DNA of 5,141 nucleotides from Alphaproteobacteria bacterium (lineage in GTDB: Bacteria; Pseudomonadota; Alphaproteobacteria; Sphingomonadales; SMXR01): contig SMXR01000099.1 in the NCBI GenBank assembly GCA_004356215.1, positions 1 through 5,141 on the forward strand, given 5' to 3'. A program made the translations under genes and the position numbers. The notes under the pieces were generated by a model. It ran no database searches, was not told where the DNA came from, and saw nothing but the letters and a program-made list of their open reading frames with translations. Of this stretch, positions 1 through 5,141 are shown in pieces; the first letter of the stretch is position 1; every line of letters begins with the position of its first letter.

Positions 1-697
1 AAACATCCCGGGCTTCATCCCAATCAACTTCCGCGCCGGTGTGCCTGATCACAATCGTGGTATGAACGTCCGGGCATTTTTTTAGGGCTTCATCAACATT
101 GGCCTTGAGCGGGATCTTTTTGGTGCCGCGGACCCCCTCATCGGCGGTGATAACAGAGGTGGATTTACAGTCGAGAATGCGGCCGGAAATCGATTCAGCC
201 GAAAAGCCGCCAAAAATTACCGAATGCACCGCGCCAATACGGGCACACGCCAGCATAGCGTAGGCCGCTTCCGGGATCATCGGCATATAGATCGTTACCC
301 GGTCGCCCTTTTTGATACCCCTGGCCTTCAGCACATTGGCAAACCGGCAAACGTTTTCATAAAGCTCGCCATAGGTGATTGTTTTGCTAATCGTTGGATC
401 ATCCCCTTCCCAGATGATGGCGATATCGTCTTTTTTTTCTGGAAGATGGCGATCAATACAGTTGGCCGACGCATTGAGTGTTCCATCGGCAAACCAGCGG
501 ATATGGACATCACCGGAAAAATCTACATCCATGATTTCCTGGAAAGGTTTGATCCAGGTGATCCGCTTGCCGTGTTCGGCCCAGAACCCCTCTGGATCTA
601 ATACAGATTTTTTGTACATTTCCGTATAAGTCTTTTCGTCGCACCAGGTATTCTTTTTGGCGCTTTCCTTGACGGGGATCAGAATATCCTCACTCAT
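1..697 (-). CDS. acs: Acetyl-CoA synthetase (AMP-forming), N-terminal part; C-terminus beyond left edge
   Basis: Joins acetate to CoA by way of acetyl-AMP, using ATP, in the cytoplasm; this is the high-affinity acetate assimilation route (EC 6.2.1.1). The window holds 232 codons of a family usually near 650 residues. The visible part is the ACAS N-terminal region followed by the start of the AMP-binding domain. Recognisable stretches are DPEGFWAEHGKRITWIKPF (residues 34-52), DGTLNASANCIDRHLP (71-86), AIIWEGDDP (93-101), YMPMIPEAAYAMLACARIGA (137-156), FGGFSAESISGRI (162-174) and ITADEGVR (183-190). The TSGSTGKPK P-loop and the catalytic and acetylated C-terminal lysine lie outside the window. 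The start at 697 has GGAG six bases upstream and matches the usual MSE-type beginning of the family. An in-frame ATG at 733 is a credible alternative that would add 12 residues. The reading frame is intact. Propionyl-CoA synthetase is less likely because the alignment to Acs is close throughout. The CoA-phosphate-contacting arginine pair appears as Arg190 and Lys193. Confidence 0.95.
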   Translation of the reverse strand, partial: MSEDILIPVKESAKKNTWCDEKTYTEMYKKSVLDPEGFWAEHGKRITWIKPFQEIMDVDFSGDVHIRWFADGTLNASANCIDRHLPEKKDDIAIIWEGDDPTISKTITYGELYENVCRFANVLKARGIKKGDRVTIYMPMIPEAAYAMLACARIGAVHSVIFGGFSAESISGRILDCKSTSVITADEGVRGTKKIPLKANVDEALKKCPDVHTTIVIRHTGAEVDWDEARDV

Positions 698-703
698 ACC
701 TTG

Positions 704-707
704 CTCC
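704..707 (-). promoter_or_regulatory. Ribosome binding site for the preferred acs start (697)
   Basis: On the minus strand GGAG stands six bases before the ATG at 697-695. This is good Shine-Dalgarno spacing and favours the start that gives the family-typical N-terminus MSEDILIP. Confidence 0.6.
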
Positions 708-739
708 GGGTGATTTGCTTTCGGTCCAATCATAGAAAG

Positions 740-743
740 TCCT
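740..743 (-). promoter_or_regulatory. Possible second ribosome binding site for an upstream acs start (733)
   Basis: On the minus strand AGGA stands six bases before an ATG at 733-731 that is in frame with acs. Use of this start would prepend MIGPKANHPEQG. The frame is closed by a TAA at 769-767, so no longer extension from further upstream is possible. Family alignment favours the downstream start, but the sequence alone does not exclude this one. Confidence 0.3.
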
Positions 744-810
744 ACGGCGGGCTGGCAAGAGGGGGTTTAACTTTGTTTGGCTTTTTTGGGGGCCCTAAGT
801 TATAGCGAGC

Positions 811-817
811 GGGGGGA
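811..817 (+). promoter_or_regulatory. G-rich ribosome binding site deciding the GTG start of the DMT transporter
   Basis: GGGGGGA ends six bases before the GTG at 824. It can pair with the anti-Shine-Dalgarno core CCUCC, with one G-U wobble. An in-frame TAG at 803-805 blocks any start further upstream. Confidence 0.5.
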
Positions 818-823
818 AATATA

Positions 824-1723
824 GTGTTCAAAAAATACTTTTTAGAAACTACACCGCCCACCAAGGCCCTCATTGCCCTTGTCCTGGGGGCCGCAGCGAT
901 CGGATTTTCTCCTATTTTTGTGCGCCTTAGCCATGTTGACCCGACCGCGACAGCGTTTTGGCGGGTGGCTTTGGCGATGCCATTTTTTTTGATTTGGGCG
1001 GCGCGGCAGGGTGGCCTCAGCGATGCCCCAAAGCTGCAAAAACTATCCGATTACAAATGGCTCTTGGTTGGCGGTGCCCTGTTCGCCATTGATCTGGCGT
1101 TCTGGCACTGGTCGTTGCAGCACACCACCGTTGCCAACGCCACGCTTTTGTCAAACCTGGCGCCAATCGTAGTCGCCCTTGGCTCGGTTTTTTTATTCAA
1201 GGAGCACCTGAAAGGGAAATTTTGGGTTGGGCTGGCGTTTGCCATCATTGGCGCGGCGCTGCTTGCGGGCGGCAGCATTGGCCAAGATCGGCTTTTTGGC
1301 GACGGCCTAGCGGTGATCACGGCTTTCTTTTATGGCGCCTATCTTTTATCCGTTGCCCGGCTGCGGCTAAAATTCCGCACCACAACGGTGATGATCTGGA
1401 CCGGCTGGTTTTCTGCTCTCTTTCTGCTTCCCCTTGCGCTGGCCACAGAGGCCCGGTTTTTGCCGGGAAGCATGGAGGCCTGGCTGGTAGTTTTCGCCCT
1501 GGCGTTTGTATGCCAGTTTTTGGGCCAGGGTCTGATCGTTTATGCACTGGCCCACCTGCCGACTGCCTTTGGGGCGGTTACGTTGTTGTTGCAGCCGATA
1601 GTCGCCGCGGGCGCTGCCTGGGTTCTCTTTGGGGAAATTCTCGGGGCCTATGATTTCGCCGGCGGCCTGGCAATCCTGACCGGCATCGTTATGGCCAAGT
1701 TTGGAACCAGAAAAGGCGCTTAA
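824..1723 (+). CDS. EamA/DMT-family membrane transporter (ten predicted helices)
   Basis: Predicted inner-membrane permease of the drug/metabolite transporter superfamily, 299 residues, which is the usual length for two tandem EamA domains. Repeat 1 spans about residues 14-150 and repeat 2 about 160-294. Hydrophobic segments lie near 14-36, 43-60, 78-98, 104-124, 132-150, 160-178, 188-207, 219-240, 247-268 and 276-294. The conserved end-of-helix motif appears twice, once per repeat: NLAPIVVALGSVFLFKEHL (111-129) and QPIVAAGAAWVLFGEILG (257-274). The C-terminus is short and basic (KFGTRKGA). The GTG start is preferred because a stop lies 19 bases upstream and the next in-frame ATG (residue 52) would remove the first helix. 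Substrate cannot be read from the sequence; family members export amino acids, metabolites or drugs, or import compounds such as S-adenosylmethionine. It is transcribed alone, divergent from acs and convergent with gpsA, so context gives no functional hint. Confidence 0.9.
   Translation: MFKKYFLETTPPTKALIALVLGAAAIGFSPIFVRLSHVDPTATAFWRVALAMPFFLIWAARQGGLSDAPKLQKLSDYKWLLVGGALFAIDLAFWHWSLQHTTVANATLLSNLAPIVVALGSVFLFKEHLKGKFWVGLAFAIIGAALLAGGSIGQDRLFGDGLAVITAFFYGAYLLSVARLRLKFRTTTVMIWTGWFSALFLLPLALATEARFLPGSMEAWLVVFALAFVCQFLGQGLIVYALAHLPTAFGAVTLLLQPIVAAGAAWVLFGEILGAYDFAGGLAILTGIVMAKFGTRKGA
1720..1723. other. Shared TTAA stop overlap of two convergent genes
   Basis: The palindrome TTAA contains the TAA stop of the transporter (1721-1723, plus strand) and the TAA stop of gpsA (1722-1720, minus strand). 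The two coding regions therefore overlap by four bases, and there is no intergenic sequence that could hold a terminator. Confidence 0.9.
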
Positions 1724-2718
1724 AACGTCTCTTCCGAAAATGGCCGGGCTAACAGGTCGTGGATGGCGCTATCCACACTAGCGCCTTGGTGGAGGATTGA
1801 ATTGACGGCGAGGCAAATGGGCATATCAAGTTTCAATTCTGCCGCCAGTTTTGCGACAATCTTTGCGGTATACACCCCTTCCGAGACGCTTTTGCGTTTG
1901 CCCAGGATTTCTTCCATGGTCTGGCCCTCGCCGAGCGCTTTGCCCAGTGACATATTACGGCTCATGGTGCTGGTGCAGGTCAAAACGGTATCCCCCAGAC
2001 CGCAAAGGCCCAACAAGGTTTTTGCCTTGCCGCCCTTGGCCCTGGTGAGCTGGATCATTTCTGCCATACCGCGGGTAATCAGAGCGGCGCGGGCAGAGGT
2101 GCCCAATTTCTTGCCTTCTGATATGCCACAGGCTATAGCCAGCACATTTTTGACGGCCCCTCCGACCTGGGCGCCAATGATATCCCCCGACCAATAAGGC
2201 CGGAAGGTTTCCTGGCCGATCGCCTGGCCAATACTCTGTGCACTTTCCTTGCTTTCCCCGGCAATGGTGACCGCGGTTGGCCTGCCACGGGCGACATCAG
2301 CAGCAAAAGAGGGCCCGGAAAGAACCGCGATTTGGTTTTTGGGCACCAATTCTTCCAAAACCTCACTTAGCAATTTTCCGGTTTTGATCTCGATCCCCTT
2401 CGAGCAGATCACCAGCGGCGTTTTCTGGTCAAGATGGGGTTTTAGCTGGTCAATAATGCCGCGGGTAAACTGGGTGGGAACCACCAACAGCAAAAAATCA
2501 CAAGCTTTCAAATCTTCCAGGCTGTTTGTGGCCTGAATTTCCTTGGGTAAGGGAATGCCCGGGAGAAATGTTTTGTTTTCATGGACAGAATTAATGTCTG
2601 CCACCACTTCTTCTTCAAAGGCCCAAATCAAGGTTTCAAGACCTGCGCGGGCGGCAACGGTTGAAAGGGCTGTCCCCCAGGCCCCGGCGCCAACTATCCC
2701 TGCTTTTTTCATTGCCAT
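1720..2718 (-). CDS. gpsA: Glycerol-3-phosphate dehydrogenase [NAD(P)+]
   Basis: Cytoplasmic enzyme that reduces dihydroxyacetone phosphate to sn-glycerol 3-phosphate with NAD(P)H, supplying the backbone of membrane phospholipids (EC 1.1.1.94). At 332 residues it is full length. The N-terminal Rossmann fold carries GAGAWGTA (residues 10-17). Further family marks are VVPTQ (79-83), CSKGIE (105-110), SGPSFA (134-139), GGAVKNVLAIACGI (186-199) with the expected catalytic Lys190, and GLGDTVLTCTSTMSRN (240-255). The start at 2718 has AGGGA seven bases upstream on the minus strand. An ATG two codons inside (M3) is possible but less well spaced. It follows tsaD by 59 bases on the same strand with no terminator visible, so the two are probably co-transcribed, a neighbourhood known in Alphaproteobacteria. 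Its TAA stop overlaps that of the convergent transporter. I see no truncation or missing key residue. Confidence 0.97.
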   Translation of the reverse strand: MAMKKAGIVGAGAWGTALSTVAARAGLETLIWAFEEEVVADINSVHENKTFLPGIPLPKEIQATNSLEDLKACDFLLLVVPTQFTRGIIDQLKPHLDQKTPLVICSKGIEIKTGKLLSEVLEELVPKNQIAVLSGPSFAADVARGRPTAVTIAGESKESAQSIGQAIGQETFRPYWSGDIIGAQVGGAVKNVLAIACGISEGKKLGTSARAALITRGMAEMIQLTRAKGGKAKTLLGLCGLGDTVLTCTSTMSRNMSLGKALGEGQTMEEILGKRKSVSEGVYTAKIVAKLAAELKLDMPICLAVNSILHQGASVDSAIHDLLARPFSEETF

Positions 2719-2777
2719 ATTATATTCCCTGACGGCTTTTTAAAAACCTGCCCTTAATCCACCCTCATTTCAAGGGC

Positions 2778-3875
2778 CTAAACTTTGACGCCGCGTTTGC
2801 CGTGACCAATTTTAGGAGTGCTGGCCTCATCCAATGGCCAACGGGCGCGGGCGGTAAAATCCAGACCATCGGGGGTGCTGTTCCCCAGGCGCTCGCACCC
2901 GGCCCAGGCAATCATGGCGCCGTTATCGGTACATAGCCAAGATGGCGGGGCAAAAAAACCAAAGCCATTTTTTTCACATAGCGTTTCGATCCGGCGGCGG
3001 ATAAGGGTGTTCGCAGCCACCCCACCAGCTATAACAAAAGTGGGGTTAGGCCCTGGGGCCACCAGGTCCCGATACATTTCCAGAGCATTTTTACTGCGAT
3101 CCACCAAACAATCGGCAATCGCCATCTGATAGCTGGCGGCCAAATCTTGAATGGTTTTGTTCTTTAAAGGTTTTTCTTGATTGGCAATGACAGTTACCTC
3201 TCTCAAAAGGGCTGTTTTCAGACCGGAAAAGCTGAAATCGCACCCAGAAGTGCCGATCAGGGGCCGCGGCAGTTTGAATTTTTCAGCATTGCCCTCCTTT
3301 GCGGCCTTTTCCAGGTTTGGTCCACCGGGAATTCCCAATCCCAATAATTTTGCCCCCTTGTCAAAGGCCTCTCCCGCGGCATCATCAATGGTGGTGCCAA
3401 GCCGTTTGAATTTATCGACACCCTCAACCGCGATCAGCTGGCAATGACCGCCCGAAATTAACAACAATAGATAGGGAAATGAAATATCTGCAACCAAACG
3501 GGGGGACAGGGCATGACCCGCCAAATGGTTGATGGCCATAAAAGGTTTGCCAAGGGCCAAGCACAATGTTTTGGCGCTGACCATGCCAACCATCAACCCG
3601 CCAATCAACCCCGGCCCGGCGGTGGCAGCGATGGCGTCTATGTCATGCCATTTTAACCCAGCCGTTTTTAACGCATTTGCCAACAAGTGGTCGAGGTGTT
3701 CGACATGGGAACGAGCGGCAATTTCAGGGACGACCCCGCCATAAGGCGCGTGTTCGGTGACCTGGTTGTAAACTTCGTTCGCCAAAACCTTTTTATTACC
3801 GGTGACGATCCCAACTGCGGTATCATCACAGCTGGTTTCAATACCCAGGACTATTTGTTCATTTTTTTTCACCAT
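2778..3875 (-). CDS. tsaD: tRNA N6-adenosine threonylcarbamoyltransferase
   Basis: Transfers the threonylcarbamoyl group from threonylcarbamoyl-AMP to A37 of ANN-decoding tRNAs, making t6A (EC 2.3.1.234). In bacteria it acts in the cytoplasm with TsaB and TsaE, after TsaC; those partners are not in this window. The protein is 365 residues with the Kae1/ASKHA fold. Motifs in order: LGIETSCDDTA (10-20), EIAARSH (51-57), TAGPGLIGGL (85-94), NHLAGH with metal-ligand histidines 117 and 121, LISGGH (139-144), TIDDAAGEAFDK (162-173), GGPNLE (184-189), FSFSGLKTA (214-222), AGGVAANT (283-290) and CTDNGAMIAW (315-324) with metal-ligand Asp317. The stop is TAG. The frame stays open 99 codons further upstream, but that part is antisense to hemC and unlike the family. 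The start at 3875 places LGIETSCD where homologs have it. Its Shine-Dalgarno is weak, and a GTG immediately follows the ATG. gpsA lies downstream in the likely operon. Confidence 0.97.
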   Translation of the reverse strand: MVKKNEQIVLGIETSCDDTAVGIVTGNKKVLANEVYNQVTEHAPYGGVVPEIAARSHVEHLDHLLANALKTAGLKWHDIDAIAATAGPGLIGGLMVGMVSAKTLCLALGKPFMAINHLAGHALSPRLVADISFPYLLLLISGGHCQLIAVEGVDKFKRLGTTIDDAAGEAFDKGAKLLGLGIPGGPNLEKAAKEGNAEKFKLPRPLIGTSGCDFSFSGLKTALLREVTVIANQEKPLKNKTIQDLAASYQMAIADCLVDRSKNALEMYRDLVAPGPNPTFVIAGGVAANTLIRRRIETLCEKNGFGFFAPPSWLCTDNGAMIAWAGCERLGNSTPDGLDFTARARWPLDEASTPKIGHGKRGVKV

Positions 3876-3883
3876 TGTATAAT
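3855..3883 (+). promoter_or_regulatory. Candidate sigma70-type promoter of hemC-hemD
   Basis: A perfect -10 hexamer TATAAT (3878-3883) follows a partial -35 TTGTTC (3855-3860) with a 17-base spacer. The predicted transcription start is near 3890, giving a leader of about 53 bases before the hemC GTG. The -35 lies inside the first codons of tsaD on the other strand, and the -10 sits just upstream of the tsaD ATG. Prediction from sequence only. Confidence 0.5.
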
Positions 3884-3918
3884 ACCCGGTAGGCAAAACC
3901 TTTCGCACCTTATACAAT
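3874..3918. repeat. 9-base perfect inverted repeat in the tsaD/hemC gap
   Basis: ATTGTATAA (3874-3882) and TTATACAAT (3910-3918) are exact reverse complements separated by 27 bases, with the axis at about 3896. Each arm contains the candidate -10 element of one of the two facing promoters. It may simply reflect two similar -10 boxes, or be an operator. Arm spacing of 36 bases centre to centre is too wide for a single compact dimer site. Confidence 0.6.
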
Positions 3919-3937
3919 TTCCCCCTTAAACAGGAAA
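3909..3937 (-). promoter_or_regulatory. Candidate promoter of tsaD-gpsA, facing the hemC promoter
   Basis: Read on the minus strand, TATAAG (3914-3909, 5/6 to the -10 consensus) is preceded by TTTCCT (3937-3932, 3/6 to the -35 consensus) at 17 bases. The predicted start is near 3902, about 27 bases before the tsaD ATG. The weak -35 coincides with the hemC ribosome binding site on the opposite strand, so its resemblance may be accidental. Confidence 0.3.
3932..3935 (+). promoter_or_regulatory. Ribosome binding site supporting the GTG start of hemC
   Basis: AGGA stands seven bases before the GTG at 3943. It supports this start, which yields the family-typical N-terminus with IGTRGSPLALAQA at residues 7-19. 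Confidence 0.65.
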
Positions 3938-3942
3938 GAAAA

Positions 3943-4875
3943 GTGCCGAAAAGAATAAAAATAGGAACCCGGGGCAGCCCGTTGGCCTTGGCCCAGGCGG
4001 GCGAGGTCAAGGCGCGGCTGCTCAAGGCCCACCCTGAAATTTCCGACGATAAAATCGAACTGATCGCCATCAAAACCAGCGGCGATTCAATCCAGGACCG
4101 GGTTCTGATAGAAGAGGGCGGCAAGGGTCTTTTTACCAAAGAAATAGAAGAGCAATTATTGGCGGGAAACATTGATTTCGCGGTTCATTCCACCAAGGAT
4201 ATGCCAGCAGCTCTTCCGGATGGGTTAATATTAAGCACCTTTTTGGAGCGCGAAGATCCAAGGGATGCTTTTATCTCTAAGGTTGCCAAAACCATTTCAG
4301 AGCTTCCTGAGGGGGCGGTCGTTGGCACCTCTTCCCTGCGCCGCCAGGCGCAGGCGCTTGCTCTGCGGCCCGATTTAAAAGTGATCCCCTTGCGCGGCAA
4401 TGTGGAAACCCGGCTGGCTAAACTAGCAAGGGGAGATATTACGGCCACGTTTCTGGCCATAGCCGGGCTTAACCGGCTGGGGTTATCAGATGTCATCACA
4501 TCAGCCATGGATTTGCAGGACTTTTTACCGTCCCCGGGCCAGGGCGCCATTTGCCTTGAGACCCGCGTAGGGGATTCTTTGACAGAAAATCTGCTTGCCC
4601 CCTTGAATCATGAGGCCACAGCCCTGGCAGTTAGCGTTGAACGGGCGGTCTCCAAAGCCCTCGGGGCTTCCTGCCGGATGCCGCTTGGCGCCTATGCCTG
4701 GATTGAAGGTCGCAAGCTCAAAGCCAGGGCAGCTCTTTACAGCCCAGATGGCAAACAGATCTGGGTTGAGCAAGGCGAGGCGGATTTAAGCGAGGCTGAA
4801 GCACTTGGCCAAAGGCTAGGGGAAAACATTAAAAAGAATGCTGATCCCAGCCTGTTCAGTGAATTTAGCGTTTAA
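3943..4875 (+). CDS. hemC: Hydroxymethylbilane synthase (porphobilinogen deaminase)
   Basis: Cytoplasmic enzyme that polymerises four porphobilinogen molecules into hydroxymethylbilane on a covalently bound dipyrromethane primer (EC 2.5.1.61), in tetrapyrrole synthesis. The 310-residue length is normal. Domain 1 opens with IGTRGSPLALAQA (7-19) and holds GGKGLFTKEIE (59-69) and VHSTKDMP (81-88), where Asp86 is the expected catalytic aspartate. Substrate- and cofactor-binding arginines lie in GTSSLRRQAQ (128-137) and RGNVETRL (151-158). LPSPGQGAI (195-203) is typical. The cofactor-attachment cysteine is Cys244 in ERAVSKALGASCRMPLGAY (233-251). The residue two after the cysteine is Met246, where Val, Ile or Thr is more usual; this is unlikely to matter. 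The GTG start is backed by AGGA seven bases upstream. hemD begins 18 bases after the TAA stop, and tsaD is divergent from it. Confidence 0.97.
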   Translation: MPKRIKIGTRGSPLALAQAGEVKARLLKAHPEISDDKIELIAIKTSGDSIQDRVLIEEGGKGLFTKEIEEQLLAGNIDFAVHSTKDMPAALPDGLILSTFLEREDPRDAFISKVAKTISELPEGAVVGTSSLRRQAQALALRPDLKVIPLRGNVETRLAKLARGDITATFLAIAGLNRLGLSDVITSAMDLQDFLPSPGQGAICLETRVGDSLTENLLAPLNHEATALAVSVERAVSKALGASCRMPLGAYAWIEGRKLKARAALYSPDGKQIWVEQGEADLSEAEALGQRLGENIKKNADPSLFSEFSV

Positions 4876-4881
4876 AAGGGT

Positions 4882-4887
4882 GGTGGA
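4882..4887 (+). promoter_or_regulatory. Ribosome binding site of hemD
   Basis: GGTGGA stands six bases before the ATG at 4894, within the 18-base hemC-hemD gap. With such a short gap, translation of hemD is probably driven from the hemC transcript. Confidence 0.55.
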
Positions 4888-4893
4888 AAAAGG

Positions 4894-5141
4894 ATGCGCT
4901 TGATCATTACACGCCCCCTTGAGAGGGCCCGTCTTTTAAGCGAAAAACTTATGGGCGAAGGTTATGAAGCCCTGTTGGCACCGATGCTTCGCATTGAAAA
5001 TAGGGCTTTCGAGGTTCCCGATGCCCCTCTCCAGGCATTGATGTTCACCAGTGTGCAAGGGGTTGAAGCTGTGGCCGGCGAGGAATCCATTAAAATATTT
5101 CCAGCATTAACTGTCGGGTCAAAAACCGCCGGGGCGGCCGC
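4894..5141 (+). CDS. hemD: Uroporphyrinogen-III synthase, N-terminal part; runs off right edge
   Basis: Cyclises hydroxymethylbilane to uroporphyrinogen III with inversion of ring D (EC 4.2.1.75), the step straight after HemC. Eighty-two complete codons are visible of a family usually near 230-260 residues. The protein starts MRLIITRPLERA, with the family's ITRP near the N-terminus. It continues with a predicted helix, PMLRIE (30-35), the MFTSVQGVEAV stretch (50-60) that corresponds to the common FTSxNGV motif with Gln for Asn, and VGSKTAGAAA near the edge, matching the VGxxTA segment. HemD sequences are poorly conserved, so the call rests on these motifs together with the position 18 bases after hemC. 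The open frame is intact to the edge. Confidence 0.93.
   Translation, partial: MRLIITRPLERARLLSEKLMGEGYEALLAPMLRIENRAFEVPDAPLQALMFTSVQGVEAVAGEESIKIFPALTVGSKTAGAA

Larger units (their letters stand above)
698..823. promoter_or_regulatory. Divergent intergenic region between acs and the DMT transporter
   Basis: This 126-base gap must hold the promoters of both divergent genes. For the transporter, the best sigma70-like pair I see on the plus strand is TTGGCT (777-782) and TATAGC (801-806) with an 18-base spacer; each is 4/6 to consensus, so the call is weak. For acs, TATAAC (minus strand, 804-799) resembles a -10 box, but no acceptable -35 lies at the right distance. I found no clear operator palindrome, no sigma54 element and no riboswitch-like structure. 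Notable composition: a T-rich then G-rich tract at 782-792 and a run of six G at 811-816. Confidence 0.35.

Noticed and set aside
224..601. 125-codon plus-strand open frame
   Set aside because: It is entirely antisense to acs, which is strongly conserved in its own frame. The translation has no recognisable family features.
787..796. GGGGGCCC-containing palindrome upstream of the transporter
   Set aside because: Only the central six bases are symmetric. Such short sites occur often by chance, and no paired half-site was seen nearby.
1222..1653. 143-codon plus-strand frame inside the transporter gene
   Set aside because: It is an out-of-frame reading of the transporter coding region, whose hydrophobic helices and paired EamA motifs identify the true frame.
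1763..2197. 144-codon plus-strand frame across gpsA
   Set aside because: Antisense to gpsA, which has all its motifs intact. No independent start signal or family resemblance.
2734..2752. Possible terminator between tsaD and gpsA around the palindrome TTTTTAAAAA
   Set aside because: The A/T core is symmetric but the flanking GGC/GCC does not pair in register, so the stem is weak. It sits upstream of the gpsA ribosome binding site within a likely operon.
3876..4172. 99-codon N-terminal extension of the tsaD frame, giving a 464-residue protein
   Set aside because: It lies antisense to the start of hemC, looks unlike TsaD, and the family N-terminus begins at the ATG at 3875 just before LGIETSCDD. 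The frame is open only by chance.
4185..4550. 121-codon minus-strand open frame
   Set aside because: It is antisense to the conserved core of hemC (catalytic and arginine motifs), so it is a shadow frame.

Overview
The window is ordinary bacterial core-genome DNA of moderate GC content with no accessory island. It carries six protein-coding genes and two are cut by the window edges. The gene set and layout (hemC-hemD divergent from tsaD-gpsA) and the protein sequences fit an alphaproteobacterium. That assignment is inferred from family knowledge and synteny, because no rRNA or marker phylogeny is available here.

Layout from left to right. Minus strand, 697 down to the left edge: the N-terminal third of acetyl-CoA synthetase (acs). 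A 126-base divergent intergenic region follows (698-823). Plus strand, 824-1723: a ten-helix EamA/DMT-family transporter. Minus strand, 3875 down to 1720: tsaD followed by gpsA, probably one operon with a 59-base gap. Plus strand, from 3943: hemC, then hemD after 18 bases; hemD runs off the right edge.

The genes serve separate housekeeping jobs. Acs activates acetate. GpsA makes glycerol 3-phosphate for membrane phospholipids. TsaD helps install t6A on tRNA. HemC and HemD perform consecutive steps of tetrapyrrole synthesis from porphobilinogen to uroporphyrinogen III. The transporter has no substrate that can be read from the sequence or its context.

Two junctions deserve attention. The transporter and gpsA converge and share a palindromic TTAA in which each gene's TAA stop lies, leaving no room for a terminator between them. 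The 67-base tsaD/hemC gap holds a perfect 9-base inverted repeat (ATTGTATAA / TTATACAAT). Its two arms coincide with candidate -10 elements facing each other, which predicts overlapping divergent transcripts. I saw no RNA genes, CRISPR arrays, insertion sequences, origins or convincing intrinsic terminators, and no evidence of an undescribed system.
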